A stretch of 64,000 nt of DNA from the NCBI GenBank assembly GCA_965204155.1, contig OZ241971.1, positions 1-64,000 on the forward strand. Direction: 5' to 3'. The stretch comes from UBA6522 sp965204155 (lineage in GTDB: Bacteria; Pseudomonadota; Gammaproteobacteria; Steroidobacterales; Rariloculaceae). The notes beneath the pieces are model-generated. The model had not been told where the DNA came from. It did not search any database and saw only the letters and a list, made by a program, of their open reading frames with translations. The position numbers and the translations under genes were made by a program. This document shows, piece after piece, positions 27,429-36,730 of the stretch (its first letter is position 1; every line of letters starts with the position of its first letter).

Positions 27429-29831
27429 TCAGTCGTCAAGGGACGGCGGGGGCGGCGCCAGGACCTCGCGGGTCCCGTTGGGCTGAAGGGCGCCCACGAT
27501 ACCCACCTCTTCCATGGTCTCGACGATTCGCGCGGCACGGTTGTAGCCGATCTTGAGCCGGCGCTGGACACTGGAAATGGACGCCTTGCGCGACTCGGTG
27601 ACGATCCGCACCGCCTCGTCGTAGAGCGCGTCCTCCTCCCCGTCCAGCCCGCTACGCTGCGCGGGATCGACTCCCGGTATCGGCTCCGGCGGACCCGCCA
27701 GCACATCGTCGGCGAAATCGGGCACCCCCGAGGCACGCAGGTTGCTGACCACCGCGTGGACTTCGTGGTCGTCCACGAAGGCGCCGTGGACCCGCGTCGG
27801 CGTGGATGTGCCCGGCGGCAGGTACAGCATGTCGCCGTGCCCGAGCAGGTGCTCCGCGCCGATCTGGTCGAGAATCGTGCGCGAGTCCACCTTGGCAGAC
27901 ACCTGGAACGCGATGCGGCTGGGGATATTGGCCTTGATGAGACCCGTGATCACGTCCACCGACGGTCGCTGGGTGGCGATGATCATGTGAATTCCCGACG
28001 CACGCGCCTTCTGGGCGAGCCGGGCGATGAGTTCCTCCACCTTCTTGCCCACCAGCATCATCATGTCGGCAAGTTCGTCGATGACAACGACCACATACGG
28101 CAAGGGTCCCAGGTGCGGAACGTCCTCCTCCGGCGTCCCGGCCTCGACGGTGGGATCCGGGATCGGACGGCCCTTGGTCAGTGCCGCGCTCACCTGGCGG
28201 TTGTAGCTGGAGAGATGGCGCACCTTCAGTGCCGCCATCAGCGTGTAGCGGTGCTCCATTTCCGCCACGCACCAGCGCAGCGCGTTGGCGGCCTCGTTCA
28301 TGTCCGTCACCACCGGCGCGAGCAGGTGGGGAATGCCTTCGTAAACCGAAAGCTCCAGCATCTTCGGGTCGATCAGGATCAGCCGCACGTGCTCCGGCCG
28401 GGACTTGTAGAGCAGACTCAGCACCATGGCATTGAGCGCCACGGACTTGCCCGAGCCGGTGGTGCCGGCGATGAGCAGGTGGGGCATCTTGCCGAGATCG
28501 GTCACCACCGGCTGCCCGCCGATGTCCTTGCCGAGCGCAAGCGTCAGCGGCGATTTCAGCTTCTCGTAGGTCTCGGACTTGACGATCTCGCCCAGCGTGA
28601 CCAGTTCCCGGACTTCGTTGGGAATCTCAAGGCCCACAAAGGGCTTGCCGGGAATCACCTCGACGACCCGGACGCTGACAGTGGACAGCGAACGCGCCAG
28701 GTCCTTGGCGAGGTTGCTGATCTGGCTGACCTTCACCCCCGGAGCCGGCTTGAGTTCGAAGCGCGTCACCACGGGCCCGGGGTGCACGGAGACGACTTCC
28801 ACGTCGATACCGAAATCGCCCAGCTTCAACTCCACCAGCCGCGACATGGCCTCCAGCGCCTCGTCGGAATACCCCCCCTCCCGCGGCGGGGCATCGTCAA
28901 GCAGCGACAGCGGCGGCGGTTCGCCGGTTGGGACCGACTCGAACAGCGGTACCTGCTTCTCGCGCTCCACCCGTGCGCTTGCCGGAGGTGCGTCGAACGT
29001 CGGTTCGATCCGCGGTTCGGCACGCTTTTTCTTGGCGCGGCGGGTCTTCTTCACCACGCGGCGGCGCTGCCGCCTGACCTTGCGGCCCTTGCTGCGCACG
29101 CCCATCTGCTTGAACAGCGTGCGGCTTCCGGCCACGCCGGCGAGCACACCGCGGCCGACCGTATCCATGACGGTAAGCCACGAGACGCCGGTGGCAAGCG
29201 AGATGGATACGATCCACAACACGAGCAACAGGACGGTCGCGCCCAGGTGGCCCAGCACCTGCTCCAGTCCGGTCCCGACTAGCCGGCCGAGGATGCCGCC
29301 GGCCGTTTCGCGCATGTCCGGAGCGAAGATATGCAGCGTCGCCAGTCCGCAACTGGTGGCCAGCAGCAACACGAACCCTCCCGTGCGCCACCAGACGACC
29401 GGGCGCGAGCTGGTCTTGTCCCGCTTCCTCGACCGGAAGATCAACCATCCCGCCAGAAAAACCAGCGCAGGAAAGAGATAGGCGGGCCGACCGAAGAGCA
29501 GATAGGCCAGGTCGGCGAAGAACGCGCCGGCCGGCCCCACGCGGTTGCTGACCGCCTGGGAGCCGCCGGCTACGCTGAAGGCGGGATCGGCCGGGTCGTA
29601 AGTGACGAGCGCCAGGAATAGAATGATGGCCAGACCGGACAGAATCAAAAGTGCAGATTCCCGAAGCCCGCGGATTCGCGGACCCAACGCGGATGGCGAC
29701 ACATCGCTGACTTTGGATCTGCTCAAGTTTTGCCCGAAACTAACAATGCCCGACGCCGCATATCGGGTTGACGCCACCCGGGTTTGCTCCGGGGTGACGC
29801 TGCGAGTGAGTATACAGCCAACGCGGCCCAC
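27429..29831 (-). CDS. ftsK: DNA translocase FtsK
   Basis: A septal DNA pump of about 800 residues. Four hydrophobic segments lie in the first 220 residues (LLILSGLAIILFLALVTY, then ALVFLAGWLIF and two more), followed by a short basic linker (RRQRRRVVKKTRRAKKKR). The RecA-like motor has Walker A GTTGSGKSVALNAM and Walker B region YVVVVIDELADMM. The C-terminal gamma winged helix (ALYDEAVRIVTESRKASISS onward) reads KOPS. The linker is much shorter than in E. coli. The true start is uncertain: a TATACT box (29814-29809) lies inside the longest open frame, so a downstream TTG or GTG is likely. Confidence 0.95.
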   Translation of the reverse strand: MGRVGCILTRSVTPEQTRVASTRYAASGIVSFGQNLSRSKVSDVSPSALGPRIRGLRESALLILSGLAIILFLALVTYDPADPAFSVAGGSQAVSNRVGPAGAFFADLAYLLFGRPAYLFPALVFLAGWLIFRSRKRDKTSSRPVVWWRTGGFVLLLATSCGLATLHIFAPDMRETAGGILGRLVGTGLEQVLGHLGATVLLLVLWIVSISLATGVSWLTVMDTVGRGVLAGVAGSRTLFKQMGVRSKGRKVRRQRRRVVKKTRRAKKKRAEPRIEPTFDAPPASARVEREKQVPLFESVPTGEPPPLSLLDDAPPREGGYSDEALEAMSRLVELKLGDFGIDVEVVSVHPGPVVTRFELKPAPGVKVSQISNLAKDLARSLSTVSVRVVEVIPGKPFVGLEIPNEVRELVTLGEIVKSETYEKLKSPLTLALGKDIGGQPVVTDLGKMPHLLIAGTTGSGKSVALNAMVLSLLYKSRPEHVRLILIDPKMLELSVYEGIPHLLAPVVTDMNEAANALRWCVAEMEHRYTLMAALKVRHLSSYNRQVSAALTKGRPIPDPTVEAGTPEEDVPHLGPLPYVVVVIDELADMMMLVGKKVEELIARLAQKARASGIHMIIATQRPSVDVITGLIKANIPSRIAFQVSAKVDSRTILDQIGAEHLLGHGDMLYLPPGTSTPTRVHGAFVDDHEVHAVVSNLRASGVPDFADDVLAGPPEPIPGVDPAQRSGLDGEEDALYDEAVRIVTESRKASISSVQRRLKIGYNRAARIVETMEEVGIVGALQPNGTREVLAPPPPSLDD

Positions 29832-29851
29832 GAAACCATGATTGACGGGAA

Positions 29852-31045
29852 ATGACGCTACAAGTCCGGCAGCACGACAGCATCCTGGATGTCGGTCCGG
29901 CCGCGTGGAACCTGCTCGCCGCGGACTCGCCTTTTCTGCGTCACGAGTTTCTGAGCGCCCTGGAAAACGCCGGATGCGTGGGACCCAAGACCGCCTGGCA
30001 CCCCGCCTACCTGACCGCGTCGGACGATAACAGCCGCCTGGTGGGCGCCCTGCCCCTCTACATCAAGTACGACTCACGCGGCGAATTCGTATTCGACTGG
30101 AGCTGGGCAGCTGCCTACGAGCAGGCGGGGCTGGCCTACTATCCGAAGCTCGTTTGCGCGGTACCCTTTACGCCGGCGACAGGCCGGCGCCTGCTCGTCG
30201 ACGCGGACTCGGACTTCGAGTCCGTCGCGGCGGAACTCCTGGTTGCAGCGCGTACCCTCGGGGCGGAAATCCGCGCCTCGTCGCTGCACGTCCTGTTTCC
30301 CACGAACGTCGAAAGGCGGTTTCTCGGCGGCGAGGGGCTGATGTCCCGCAAGAGCTGTCAATTCCACTGGCATAACGACGGCTACGCGTCCTTCGACGAC
30401 TTCCTCGAACGCTTTACCTCGATGAAACGGAAAAAGGTGCGCCGCGAGAGACGGCGTATCGCCGAGGCCAATGTCACGTTCGAGCACCTGCGGGGCGACG
30501 AACCCGGCAACGAGGACTGGGACGCGGTCTACGAGTACTACGCGCACACGTTTCTGCGCCGGGGCCGCGCCCCCTATCTCAACCGCGAGTTCTTCGCCGA
30601 GATCGCGCGCACCATGCCGGAGAGCCTGGTGATCGTCCTCGCGCGATTCGGCGAGCGGCCCATCGCCACGGCCATCTGTTTCCGCAGCGACGACACGCTC
30701 TATGGCCGCTACTGGGGGAGTCTGGCAGACTTCCACAGCCTCCACTTCGAAGCCTGCTACTACCAGGGCATCGATTACTGCATCCGCGAGGGACTGACCC
30801 TGTTCGAACCGGGCACCCAGGGCGAGCACAAGCTCAACCGGGGTTTCACGCCCACGTCAACCTGGTCCAGCCACTGGATTGCCAACCCCGGGTTTGCGCG
30901 GGCGATCGGGCGATTCCTCGATCAGGAACACAACCACGTCAACGCCTACATGCGCGAGTTGGCCGGCCATACGCCGTACCGAAAGGACCAGCCCGAGCCG
31001 GGTCCCGCGAGAACCCTCCCGTCGCTGCGACAGAGCTCGCTGTGA
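29852..31045 (+). CDS. FemAB/GNAT-like acyltransferase (COG3146)
   Basis: A 397-residue soluble protein of the peptidoglycan biosynthesis/recognition family COG3146 (FemAB_like), with a double GNAT fold. Recognisable blocks are SPFLRHEFLSALENAGCV, the GALPLYIKYDSRGEFVFDWSW segment, FTSMKRKKVRRERR and GLTLFEPGTQGEHKLNRGF. Members are thought to transfer aminoacyl or acyl groups, but no member has a firm reaction known to me. Its stop overlaps the GTG start of aat (31042-31045), so both are co-translated. This pairing may reflect a common use of aminoacyl-tRNA, which is inference. Confidence 0.83.
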   Translation: MTLQVRQHDSILDVGPAAWNLLAADSPFLRHEFLSALENAGCVGPKTAWHPAYLTASDDNSRLVGALPLYIKYDSRGEFVFDWSWAAAYEQAGLAYYPKLVCAVPFTPATGRRLLVDADSDFESVAAELLVAARTLGAEIRASSLHVLFPTNVERRFLGGEGLMSRKSCQFHWHNDGYASFDDFLERFTSMKRKKVRRERRRIAEANVTFEHLRGDEPGNEDWDAVYEYYAHTFLRRGRAPYLNREFFAEIARTMPESLVIVLARFGERPIATAICFRSDDTLYGRYWGSLADFHSLHFEACYYQGIDYCIREGLTLFEPGTQGEHKLNRGFTPTSTWSSHWIANPGFARAIGRFLDQEHNHVNAYMRELAGHTPYRKDQPEPGPARTLPSLRQSSL

Positions 31046-31782
31046 GCGGGATCTACTGGTTGCCGGCCGCCGGCGACCCTGCGGGCTTCCCACCCGCCGG
31101 GCATGCCCTGCGGGAACCCGACGGGCTGCTCGCCGCCGGCGGCGACCTGCGGCCCGAGCGGCTTCTTTCCGCCTACGTCAGGGGCATTTTCCCCTGGTAC
31201 GACGAGGGCCAGCCCATCCTCTGGTGGTCGCCGGACCCGCGCGCCGTATTGTGGCCGGAGGACCTCCACGTCTCCCGGCGCCTGGCCCGATCGCTGCGCA
31301 GGACGGACCTGCGATTCAGCGCGGATAGCGCCTTCAACGCCGTGATCGAGGGCTGCGCGGCGCCACGCGCCAGGTCATCGGGAACGTGGATCACTCGTGA
31401 CATGATCGTCGCGTACGGGCGCCTGCACGAGATGGGCTGGGCGCACTCCTTCGAAGGCTGGCTCGGCGACGACCTGGCGGCGGGCCTCTACGGGGTTGCC
31501 ATCGGGCGGGTCTTCTATGCCGAATCCATGTTCACAAGCGTCGACAACGCCTCCAAGGCAGTGTTGATCGAAGCGGTCAGGTACCTGAAGTCGCGGTCGT
31601 TCGAACTCATCGACTGCCAGGTCTGGTCGGAGCACCTGCGGTCGCTGGGCGCAACGACGCTGCCCCGCGGGGAATTCCTCCAGCAGTTGCGGCGCCTTTG
31701 CGTCCCCGCCGGCAAACCGAACAACTGGCGACGCGATCATGAGCGATTTTCACACCGGGCATCCCGTCGGTGCGGCAGGTGA
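31042..31782 (+). CDS. aat: Leucyl/phenylalanyl-tRNA--protein transferase
   Basis: A 246-residue N-end-rule enzyme that adds Leu or Phe to N-terminal Arg or Lys of proteins, marking them for ClpS-ClpAP. Motifs: LLAAGGDLRPERLLSAYVRG, IFPWYDEGQPILWWSPDPR and AGLYGVAIGRVFYAESMFT. The C-terminal IDCQVWSEHLRSLGATTLPR completes the family pattern. The GTG start overlaps the upstream stop. Its downstream partners clpA and clpS are in this same neighbourhood (33.9-36.6 kb). The arginyl-transferase gene often found after aat is missing. Confidence 0.96.
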   Translation: MSGIYWLPAAGDPAGFPPAGHALREPDGLLAAGGDLRPERLLSAYVRGIFPWYDEGQPILWWSPDPRAVLWPEDLHVSRRLARSLRRTDLRFSADSAFNAVIEGCAAPRARSSGTWITRDMIVAYGRLHEMGWAHSFEGWLGDDLAAGLYGVAIGRVFYAESMFTSVDNASKAVLIEAVRYLKSRSFELIDCQVWSEHLRSLGATTLPRGEFLQQLRRLCVPAGKPNNWRRDHERFSHRASRRCGR

Positions 31783-31814
31783 ATCGTTCATGAAGGATTC
31801 TCGATCACATGGTC

Positions 31815-31906
31815 GATCGCGTGTCGATTGCAGGCACGATCACGTGTGAATTGCATTGACGATCTCATGCGAAGTGTATCGATGATCTCGTGCGAATTGC
31901 ATTGCG
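31815..31906. repeat. Four imperfect 23-bp tandem repeats upstream of infA
   Basis: Units begin at 31815, 31838, 31861 and 31884, each opening GATC followed by N-C-[GA]-TG-N-[CG]A-A-like sequence. Two units share GAATTGCATTG. The last unit's TTGCAT (31897-31902) lies 18 bases before a TATGCA (31921-31926), so it could be the -35 box of the infA promoter. The 23-bp period is close to two helical turns, as in regulator arrays. Confidence 0.75.
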
Positions 31907-31926
31907 GGCGTATTCCCGTCTATGCA
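31897..31926 (+). promoter_or_regulatory. Possible infA promoter
   Basis: TTGCAT and TATGCA with an 18-base spacer, 36 bases before the infA ATG, partly inside the tandem repeats. Moderate match to sigma-70 boxes. Confidence 0.35.
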
Positions 31927-31962
31927 ACAATCGTGCGCCGCAATACGAGCAGCGAAACACAG

Positions 31963-32181
31963 ATGCCGAAAGAGGAAGCCATTCAGATGGAGGGCCTGGT
32001 CACCGAGACCCTGCCCAACACGACGTTTCGCGTCGAATTGCAGAATGGACACATCATCACCGCGCACATTTCGGGGAAAATGCGCAAGAACTACATCCGC
32101 ATCCTCAAGGGCGACGCGGTGACCGTCGAGCTCACGCCCTACGATCTCAGCAAGGGACGCATCGTATACCGCGCCCGCTAG
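31963..32181 (+). CDS. infA: Translation initiation factor IF-1
   Basis: A 72-residue S1/OB-fold factor that occupies the A site of the 30S subunit during initiation. The whole protein matches the family: PKEEAIQMEGLVTETLPN, then FRVELQNGHIITAHISGKMR and the end DLSKGRIVYRAR. I chose ATG 31963 because it yields the exact usual length; an open frame extends upstream but without homology. It sits between aat and the clpA/clpS pair, a conserved gammaproteobacterial neighbourhood. Confidence 0.97.
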   Translation: MPKEEAIQMEGLVTETLPNTTFRVELQNGHIITAHISGKMRKNYIRILKGDAVTVELTPYDLSKGRIVYRAR

Positions 32182-32280
32182 AAACCGGGCCGCTGCCTGT
32201 ACTGAAACCGCGCCTGGTATGTCGCGGGCTCCTGATTCCGGATCTCATGCTGAGGCCGGATTTTGCAAGAGACATACGAA

Positions 32281-33909
32281 ATGACCTCTGATTCGATAAC
32301 TCGAAACAACGGCACCGGAGGCATCCTCGGCTGGATCGAGCGTGGCGGCAATCGGCTGCCCGATCCGGTGGTGATCTTCCTGTACTGCATACTGATCGTC
32401 ATCGCGATCAGCGTGATCGCCGCCGCCACCGGCGCCTTCGCCCTGCACCCGACCCAGGTCGACGCTGCCGGCAACGCACTGGTGATCCGGGCCGAGAGCC
32501 TGCTGTCGGCGGACAACCTCCGCCGCCTGCTGGTGGAAATGCCGGTGACCTTTACCAGTTTCCACCCCCTGGGTTATGTCCTGGTCGTCATGCTGGGCGC
32601 CGGCGTCGCGGAGCGCTCGGGCCTGCTGGGCACGGCCATGAGCGCAGCGGTGAGCAATGTGCCGAAGTTGCTGTTGACACCCGCGGTTGCGCTGGTCGGC
32701 ATGCTCGGCAACCTGGCGGCGGACGCCGCCTATGTGGTGCTCATCCCGCTGGCGGGCGTGATCTTCCACGCCGCCGGCCGCCACCCCGTGGCCGGCATCG
32801 CCGCCGCGTTCGCCGGGGTCTCCGGCGGCTTTTCCGCCAATCTTCTGCCGGGCCAGCTCGACGCGCTGCTGTTCGGCATCACCGAAGCTGCGGCCGAGAC
32901 CATCCTGCCGACCTGGGATGCAAATATCGCCGGCAATTTCTGGTTCATCGTCGCCATGACGCTGGTGTTTCTGCCGATCATCTGGTACATCACCGACCGA
33001 GTCATCGAACCGCGCATGGGTACGTACGGCGGGGCAGGTCTGCCGGGCAGCAGCGACGAAGAAAACCTCCAAACCGGTGCCGGAGACAGTGACGAATCCG
33101 ACGCCGACGATCTCGATGACGCAGACACCGGCGTCGACCAACCCGAGCGTCGGGGACTGATTCGGGCAGGCTGGGCCGTCCTCGGTGTGATAGCGGTATG
33201 GGTGTTTCTGTGCATCGGCCCCGGCACCCCGCTGATCGACGAATCCGCTCCCGTCGAGGGGCGTTTCACGCCCTTGTTCCAATCCCTTGTAGCCGGATTC
33301 TGCGTAGTCTTCCTGGCGGCGGGATGGGCCTATGGAACGGCCGCGGGCACCGTCAGGACTCACCGCGACCTGATCGACATGATGAAGGGCGCGATGGGCG
33401 ACATGGCCTACTACCTGGTGCTGGCCTTCGCCGCGGCGCACTTCGTGGCCATGTTCAACTGGTCGAACCTGGGCCTGATCTTCGCGATCCATGGCGCCGC
33501 CGTGCTGGAAAGCTCGAACATGCCCGACACGCTGCTCATGGCTTCGATCATCCTGTTCGGCGCCGTGCTCAACCTGTTCATCGGCTCGGCCAGCGCCAAG
33601 TGGGCACTGCTGGCGCCGGTGCTGGTGCCCATGCTGATGCTGGTGGGCATCTCGCCCGAGATGACCACAGCAGCCTACCGCGTCGGCGACAGCGCCACCA
33701 ACATCATCACGCCGCTGATGCCCTACCTGCCGCTGGTACTGGTTTTCGCCCAGCGCTGGCAGAAGGACTTCGGCCTGGGCAGCCTGGTGGCAACGATGCT
33801 GCCCTACTCCATGTTCCTGCTTCTGGCAGGACTGATACTGACGATTCTGTGGGTGTTCCTGGGACTGCCGCTGGGTCCCGCGGCGCCGGTTGCGTTCAGT
33901 ATGCCCTGA
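32281..33909 (+). CDS. AbgT-family transporter
   Basis: A 542-residue inner-membrane transporter of the AbgT family, known for p-aminobenzoyl-glutamate uptake and, in some members, drug-like sulfonamide efflux. It starts with the family's GGILGWIERGGNRLPDPVVIFLY. About 11-12 hydrophobic segments and two hairpins follow, with the conserved NLAADAAYVVLIPLAGVIFHAAGRHP and GDSATNIITPLMPYLPLVL motifs. An acidic loop (residues 254-284) is longer than usual. ATG 32281 is preferred over TTG 32263. It interrupts the infA-clpA neighbourhood and is convergent with clpA. Confidence 0.92.
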   Translation: MTSDSITRNNGTGGILGWIERGGNRLPDPVVIFLYCILIVIAISVIAAATGAFALHPTQVDAAGNALVIRAESLLSADNLRRLLVEMPVTFTSFHPLGYVLVVMLGAGVAERSGLLGTAMSAAVSNVPKLLLTPAVALVGMLGNLAADAAYVVLIPLAGVIFHAAGRHPVAGIAAAFAGVSGGFSANLLPGQLDALLFGITEAAAETILPTWDANIAGNFWFIVAMTLVFLPIIWYITDRVIEPRMGTYGGAGLPGSSDEENLQTGAGDSDESDADDLDDADTGVDQPERRGLIRAGWAVLGVIAVWVFLCIGPGTPLIDESAPVEGRFTPLFQSLVAGFCVVFLAAGWAYGTAAGTVRTHRDLIDMMKGAMGDMAYYLVLAFAAAHFVAMFNWSNLGLIFAIHGAAVLESSNMPDTLLMASIILFGAVLNLFIGSASAKWALLAPVLVPMLMLVGISPEMTTAAYRVGDSATNIITPLMPYLPLVLVFAQRWQKDFGLGSLVATMLPYSMFLLLAGLILTILWVFLGLPLGPAAPVAFSMP

Positions 33910-33934
33910 ACGGGCTCGGGGCCTTGAGGCCGGC

Positions 33935-36223
33935 TCAGACCTCGGGCATGTGCTCCAGTTCCCGTACTGTCGGTTCCGGGATCAGTACGAGGCCGTCACC
34001 GTCGCTGTCCACGTCCACGCGCACATGGCCCCCGTCCCTCAGGCGGCCGAAAAGCAATTCCTCGGCCAGGGGCCGCTTGATGTGCTCCTGGATGACCCGC
34101 GCCATGGGGCGAGCGCCCATCTTCTCGTCGTAGCCCCTGCGCGCTATCCAGTCCCGGGCAGCCGGTTCCAGTTCGATGGTGACTTCGTTCTTGTCCAACT
34201 GCGCCTCGAGTTCCACGATGAGCTTGTCAACGACACGGGCGATGGAGTCCTCATCCAGCGCGTCGAACTTGATGATGGCGTCCAGCCGGTTGCGGAATTC
34301 CGGTGAGAACATCCGCTTGATCACTTCCATGGCATCGCTGGAATGGTCCTGCATGGTGAAGCCGACGGAGGCGCGGCTCGCTTCCTGGGCGCCCGCGTTG
34401 GTGGTCATGACGATGATGACGTTGTGGAAGTCGGCCTTGCGGCCATTGTTGTCCGTGAGGATGCCGTGGTCCATGACCTGCAGCAGCAAATTGAAAACCT
34501 CCGGATGGGCCTTCTCGATCTCGTCCATCAACAGCACGCAGTGCGGGTTTTTCGTGATGGCTTCGGTGAGCAAGCCGCCCTGATCGAAGCCCACGTAGCC
34601 GGGCGGCGCGCCGATCAACCGGGACACGGTGTGCCGCTCCATGTACTCGGACATGTCGAAGCGCACCAGTTCCACGCCCATGGTCAGGGCCAGTTGCCGG
34701 GTCACTTCGGTCTTGCCCACCCCGGTGGGGCCGTAGAACAGAAACGAACCCACGGGCCGGAGTTCGTCGCCGAGGCCGGACCGCGACATCTTGATGGCGG
34801 ACGCGAGAGCCCCGATGGCGGCGTCCTGGCCGAAGATGACAAACTTGAGGTCCCGTTCCAGGTGGCTGAGGACATCGCGGTCGGAAGCCGACACGCTCTT
34901 TGGGGGAATCCGGGCCATTTTGGCCACGATGTGCTGGACCCGCTCCACGCTGACGACTTCCTCCCGCTCGGCTTCCGGCATCAGACGAATGCTGGCGCCG
35001 GCCTCGTCGATCACGTCGATGGCCTTGTCCGGAAGATGGCGGTCGTTGATATGCCGGCTCGCCAGCTCCGCCGCGGCCTGCAGCGCCTCGTCGACATACT
35101 CGACGTCGTGATGTTCTTCGAACCGGCTGCGCAGGCCCTGGAGAATCTCCACGGTTTCCTGAACGGTTGGCTCCACGATGTCGATCTTCTGGAACCGGCG
35201 CGCCAGGGCGCGGTCCTTCTCGAAAACGCCGCGGAACTCCGTGTAGGTGGTCGAACCGATGCACCGGATGTCGCCGTTGGCCAGCACGGGCTTGATCAGG
35301 TTGGAGGCGTCCATGACGCCGCCCGACGCGGCCCCGGCGCCGATCACGGTGTGGATCTCGTCGATGAACAGGATCGCTCCGGCGATCTTCCGGAGTTCGT
35401 TGACCACGCCCTTGAGGCGCTTTTCGAAATCGCCCCGGTACTTGGTGCCGGCGATGAGCGATCCCATGTCCAGCGCGTAGATCGTGCTCTCGCTCAGCAC
35501 GTCCGGTACCCGCTCCTCGACGATGAGCCGAGCCAGGCCCTCCGCCATGGCCGTCTTGCCGACGCCGGCCTCACCCACATACAAGGGGTTGTTCTTGCGC
35601 CGCCTGCACAGGATCTGGATCGTTCGCTCGATCTCGGCTTCCCGGCCGATCAACGGGTCGATCCCACCGTCGCGGGCCAACTGGTTCAGGTTGGTGGTGA
35701 ACTGCTCGAGCGGACTGGCCTTGGGGGCGTCGTCCTGCGCGTCGACCCCTTCGCCCGGCTGGCTCTCTCCCGGAACGCCGCCCGGAACCCTGGGGACTCC
35801 GTGGGCGATGTGCCTGACGACGTCATAACGGGTTATTTCCTGGGACTCCAGCAGGTAAACCGCGTGGGACTGCCGTTCGGCGAATACCGCCACCAGCACG
35901 TTGACCGGCGTCACCTCCTTCTTGCCGCTGGATTGCACGTGGGACACGGCACGGTGCAGTGCGCGCTGGAAGCCGAGTGTCGGTTGCGTTTCGGTGGATT
36001 CGCCTTCCTCATTGTGCAGACGAGGCGTTGACTCATCGATGAAGTCCGTCAGTTCTCCCCTGAGCCGGTCCAGATTACCGCCGCAGGCCCGCAGGATCCC
36101 GACGACCTCCGGCGAATCCAGCAGCGCCAGCAACAGGTGCTCGACGGTGATGAACTCGTGCAGGTCGTCCCGGGCGCCCCGGAACGCCTCGTTCAGGCAG
36201 AATTCGAGTTCGCTGGAAAGCAT
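33935..36223 (-). CDS. clpA: ATP-dependent Clp protease ATP-binding subunit ClpA
   Basis: A 762-residue AAA+ unfoldase that feeds substrates to ClpP. The N-domain (MLSSELEFCLNEAFRGARDD) binds ClpS. Two ATPase modules are present: Walker A GEAGVGKTAMAEGLA in D1 and GPTGVGKTEVTRQLA in D2, with Walker B FIDEIHTVIGAG and LLMDEIEKAHP. Length is close to E. coli ClpA (758). The ATG overlaps the clpS stop by ATGA, which fixes the start at 36223. ClpP itself is not in the window. Confidence 0.97.
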   Translation of the reverse strand: MLSSELEFCLNEAFRGARDDLHEFITVEHLLLALLDSPEVVGILRACGGNLDRLRGELTDFIDESTPRLHNEEGESTETQPTLGFQRALHRAVSHVQSSGKKEVTPVNVLVAVFAERQSHAVYLLESQEITRYDVVRHIAHGVPRVPGGVPGESQPGEGVDAQDDAPKASPLEQFTTNLNQLARDGGIDPLIGREAEIERTIQILCRRRKNNPLYVGEAGVGKTAMAEGLARLIVEERVPDVLSESTIYALDMGSLIAGTKYRGDFEKRLKGVVNELRKIAGAILFIDEIHTVIGAGAASGGVMDASNLIKPVLANGDIRCIGSTTYTEFRGVFEKDRALARRFQKIDIVEPTVQETVEILQGLRSRFEEHHDVEYVDEALQAAAELASRHINDRHLPDKAIDVIDEAGASIRLMPEAEREEVVSVERVQHIVAKMARIPPKSVSASDRDVLSHLERDLKFVIFGQDAAIGALASAIKMSRSGLGDELRPVGSFLFYGPTGVGKTEVTRQLALTMGVELVRFDMSEYMERHTVSRLIGAPPGYVGFDQGGLLTEAITKNPHCVLLMDEIEKAHPEVFNLLLQVMDHGILTDNNGRKADFHNVIIVMTTNAGAQEASRASVGFTMQDHSSDAMEVIKRMFSPEFRNRLDAIIKFDALDEDSIARVVDKLIVELEAQLDKNEVTIELEPAARDWIARRGYDEKMGARPMARVIQEHIKRPLAEELLFGRLRDGGHVRVDVDSDGDGLVLIPEPTVRELEHMPEV

Positions 36224-36558
36224 CAGTCCTCTTCCAGGGTGCAGAGTAACGGATGCTGGTTGCGCTTCGCCAGTTCCGTCACCTGTGCCACCTTGGTCTC
36301 CGCAATGTCGTAAGTGTACACGCCGCAAACGCCCTTGCCCTGCGTATGTACCTGCAACATGATCCGGGTGGCGACGGTGCGCTCCAGGGAAAAGATATTC
36401 TGAAGGACCTGCACGACGAATTCCATGGGCGTGTAGTCGTCGTTGAGCAGGACGACACGATACAGCGGCGGCTTCTTGAGCTTCGGCTTGCTCTCGGCCG
36501 TGGCGAGACCGTGGTCGCCCTCGTCGCCGAATCGATCCGGTTCCTGGGACATGACCAT
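36223..36558 (-). CDS. clpS: ClpS adaptor protein
   Basis: A 111-residue N-end-rule adaptor that binds N-terminal Leu, Phe, Trp or Tyr and hands the protein to ClpA. Hallmarks: YRVVLLNDDYTPMEFVVQVL (the binding-pocket N-D-D-x-T-P-M-E motif), MLQVHTQGKGVCGVYTYDIAE and the C-terminal helix. It is translationally coupled to clpA. Together with aat nearby the window holds the recognition and tagging parts of the N-end rule. The start is M1 or M3. Confidence 0.96.
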   Translation of the reverse strand: MVMSQEPDRFGDEGDHGLATAESKPKLKKPPLYRVVLLNDDYTPMEFVVQVLQNIFSLERTVATRIMLQVHTQGKGVCGVYTYDIAETKVAQVTELAKRNQHPLLCTLEED

Positions 36559-36730
36559 AATGACGATATGCTACACGAACCCGCAGCCGATCGGACCGGC
36601 GATGGGTACCGCGGCACCATCGGATTCGTGACCATCGCACCGCGAAAACTCCACGGTGACTTGTTCCCGCGTGCCGCCCCACCTACCATTGGTCATCGGG
36701 ACTGAAAGTTCGTGACTGCGCGGCGTACCC

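Noticed and set aside
27090..29282. A 730-codon plus-strand open frame
   Set aside because: Antisense to lolA and ftsK; compositional shadow only.
31815..31906. CRISPR array
   Set aside because: The 23-bp units are directly adjacent with no spacers and there are no cas genes; these are tandem repeats.
31783..31962. tRNA-Ser gene between aat and infA, as in E. coli
   Set aside because: No cloverleaf or TTCGANTC arm is visible; the space holds the tandem repeats.
34343..36031. A 562-codon plus-strand open frame
   Set aside because: Antisense to clpA, whose AAA+ motifs are unambiguous.
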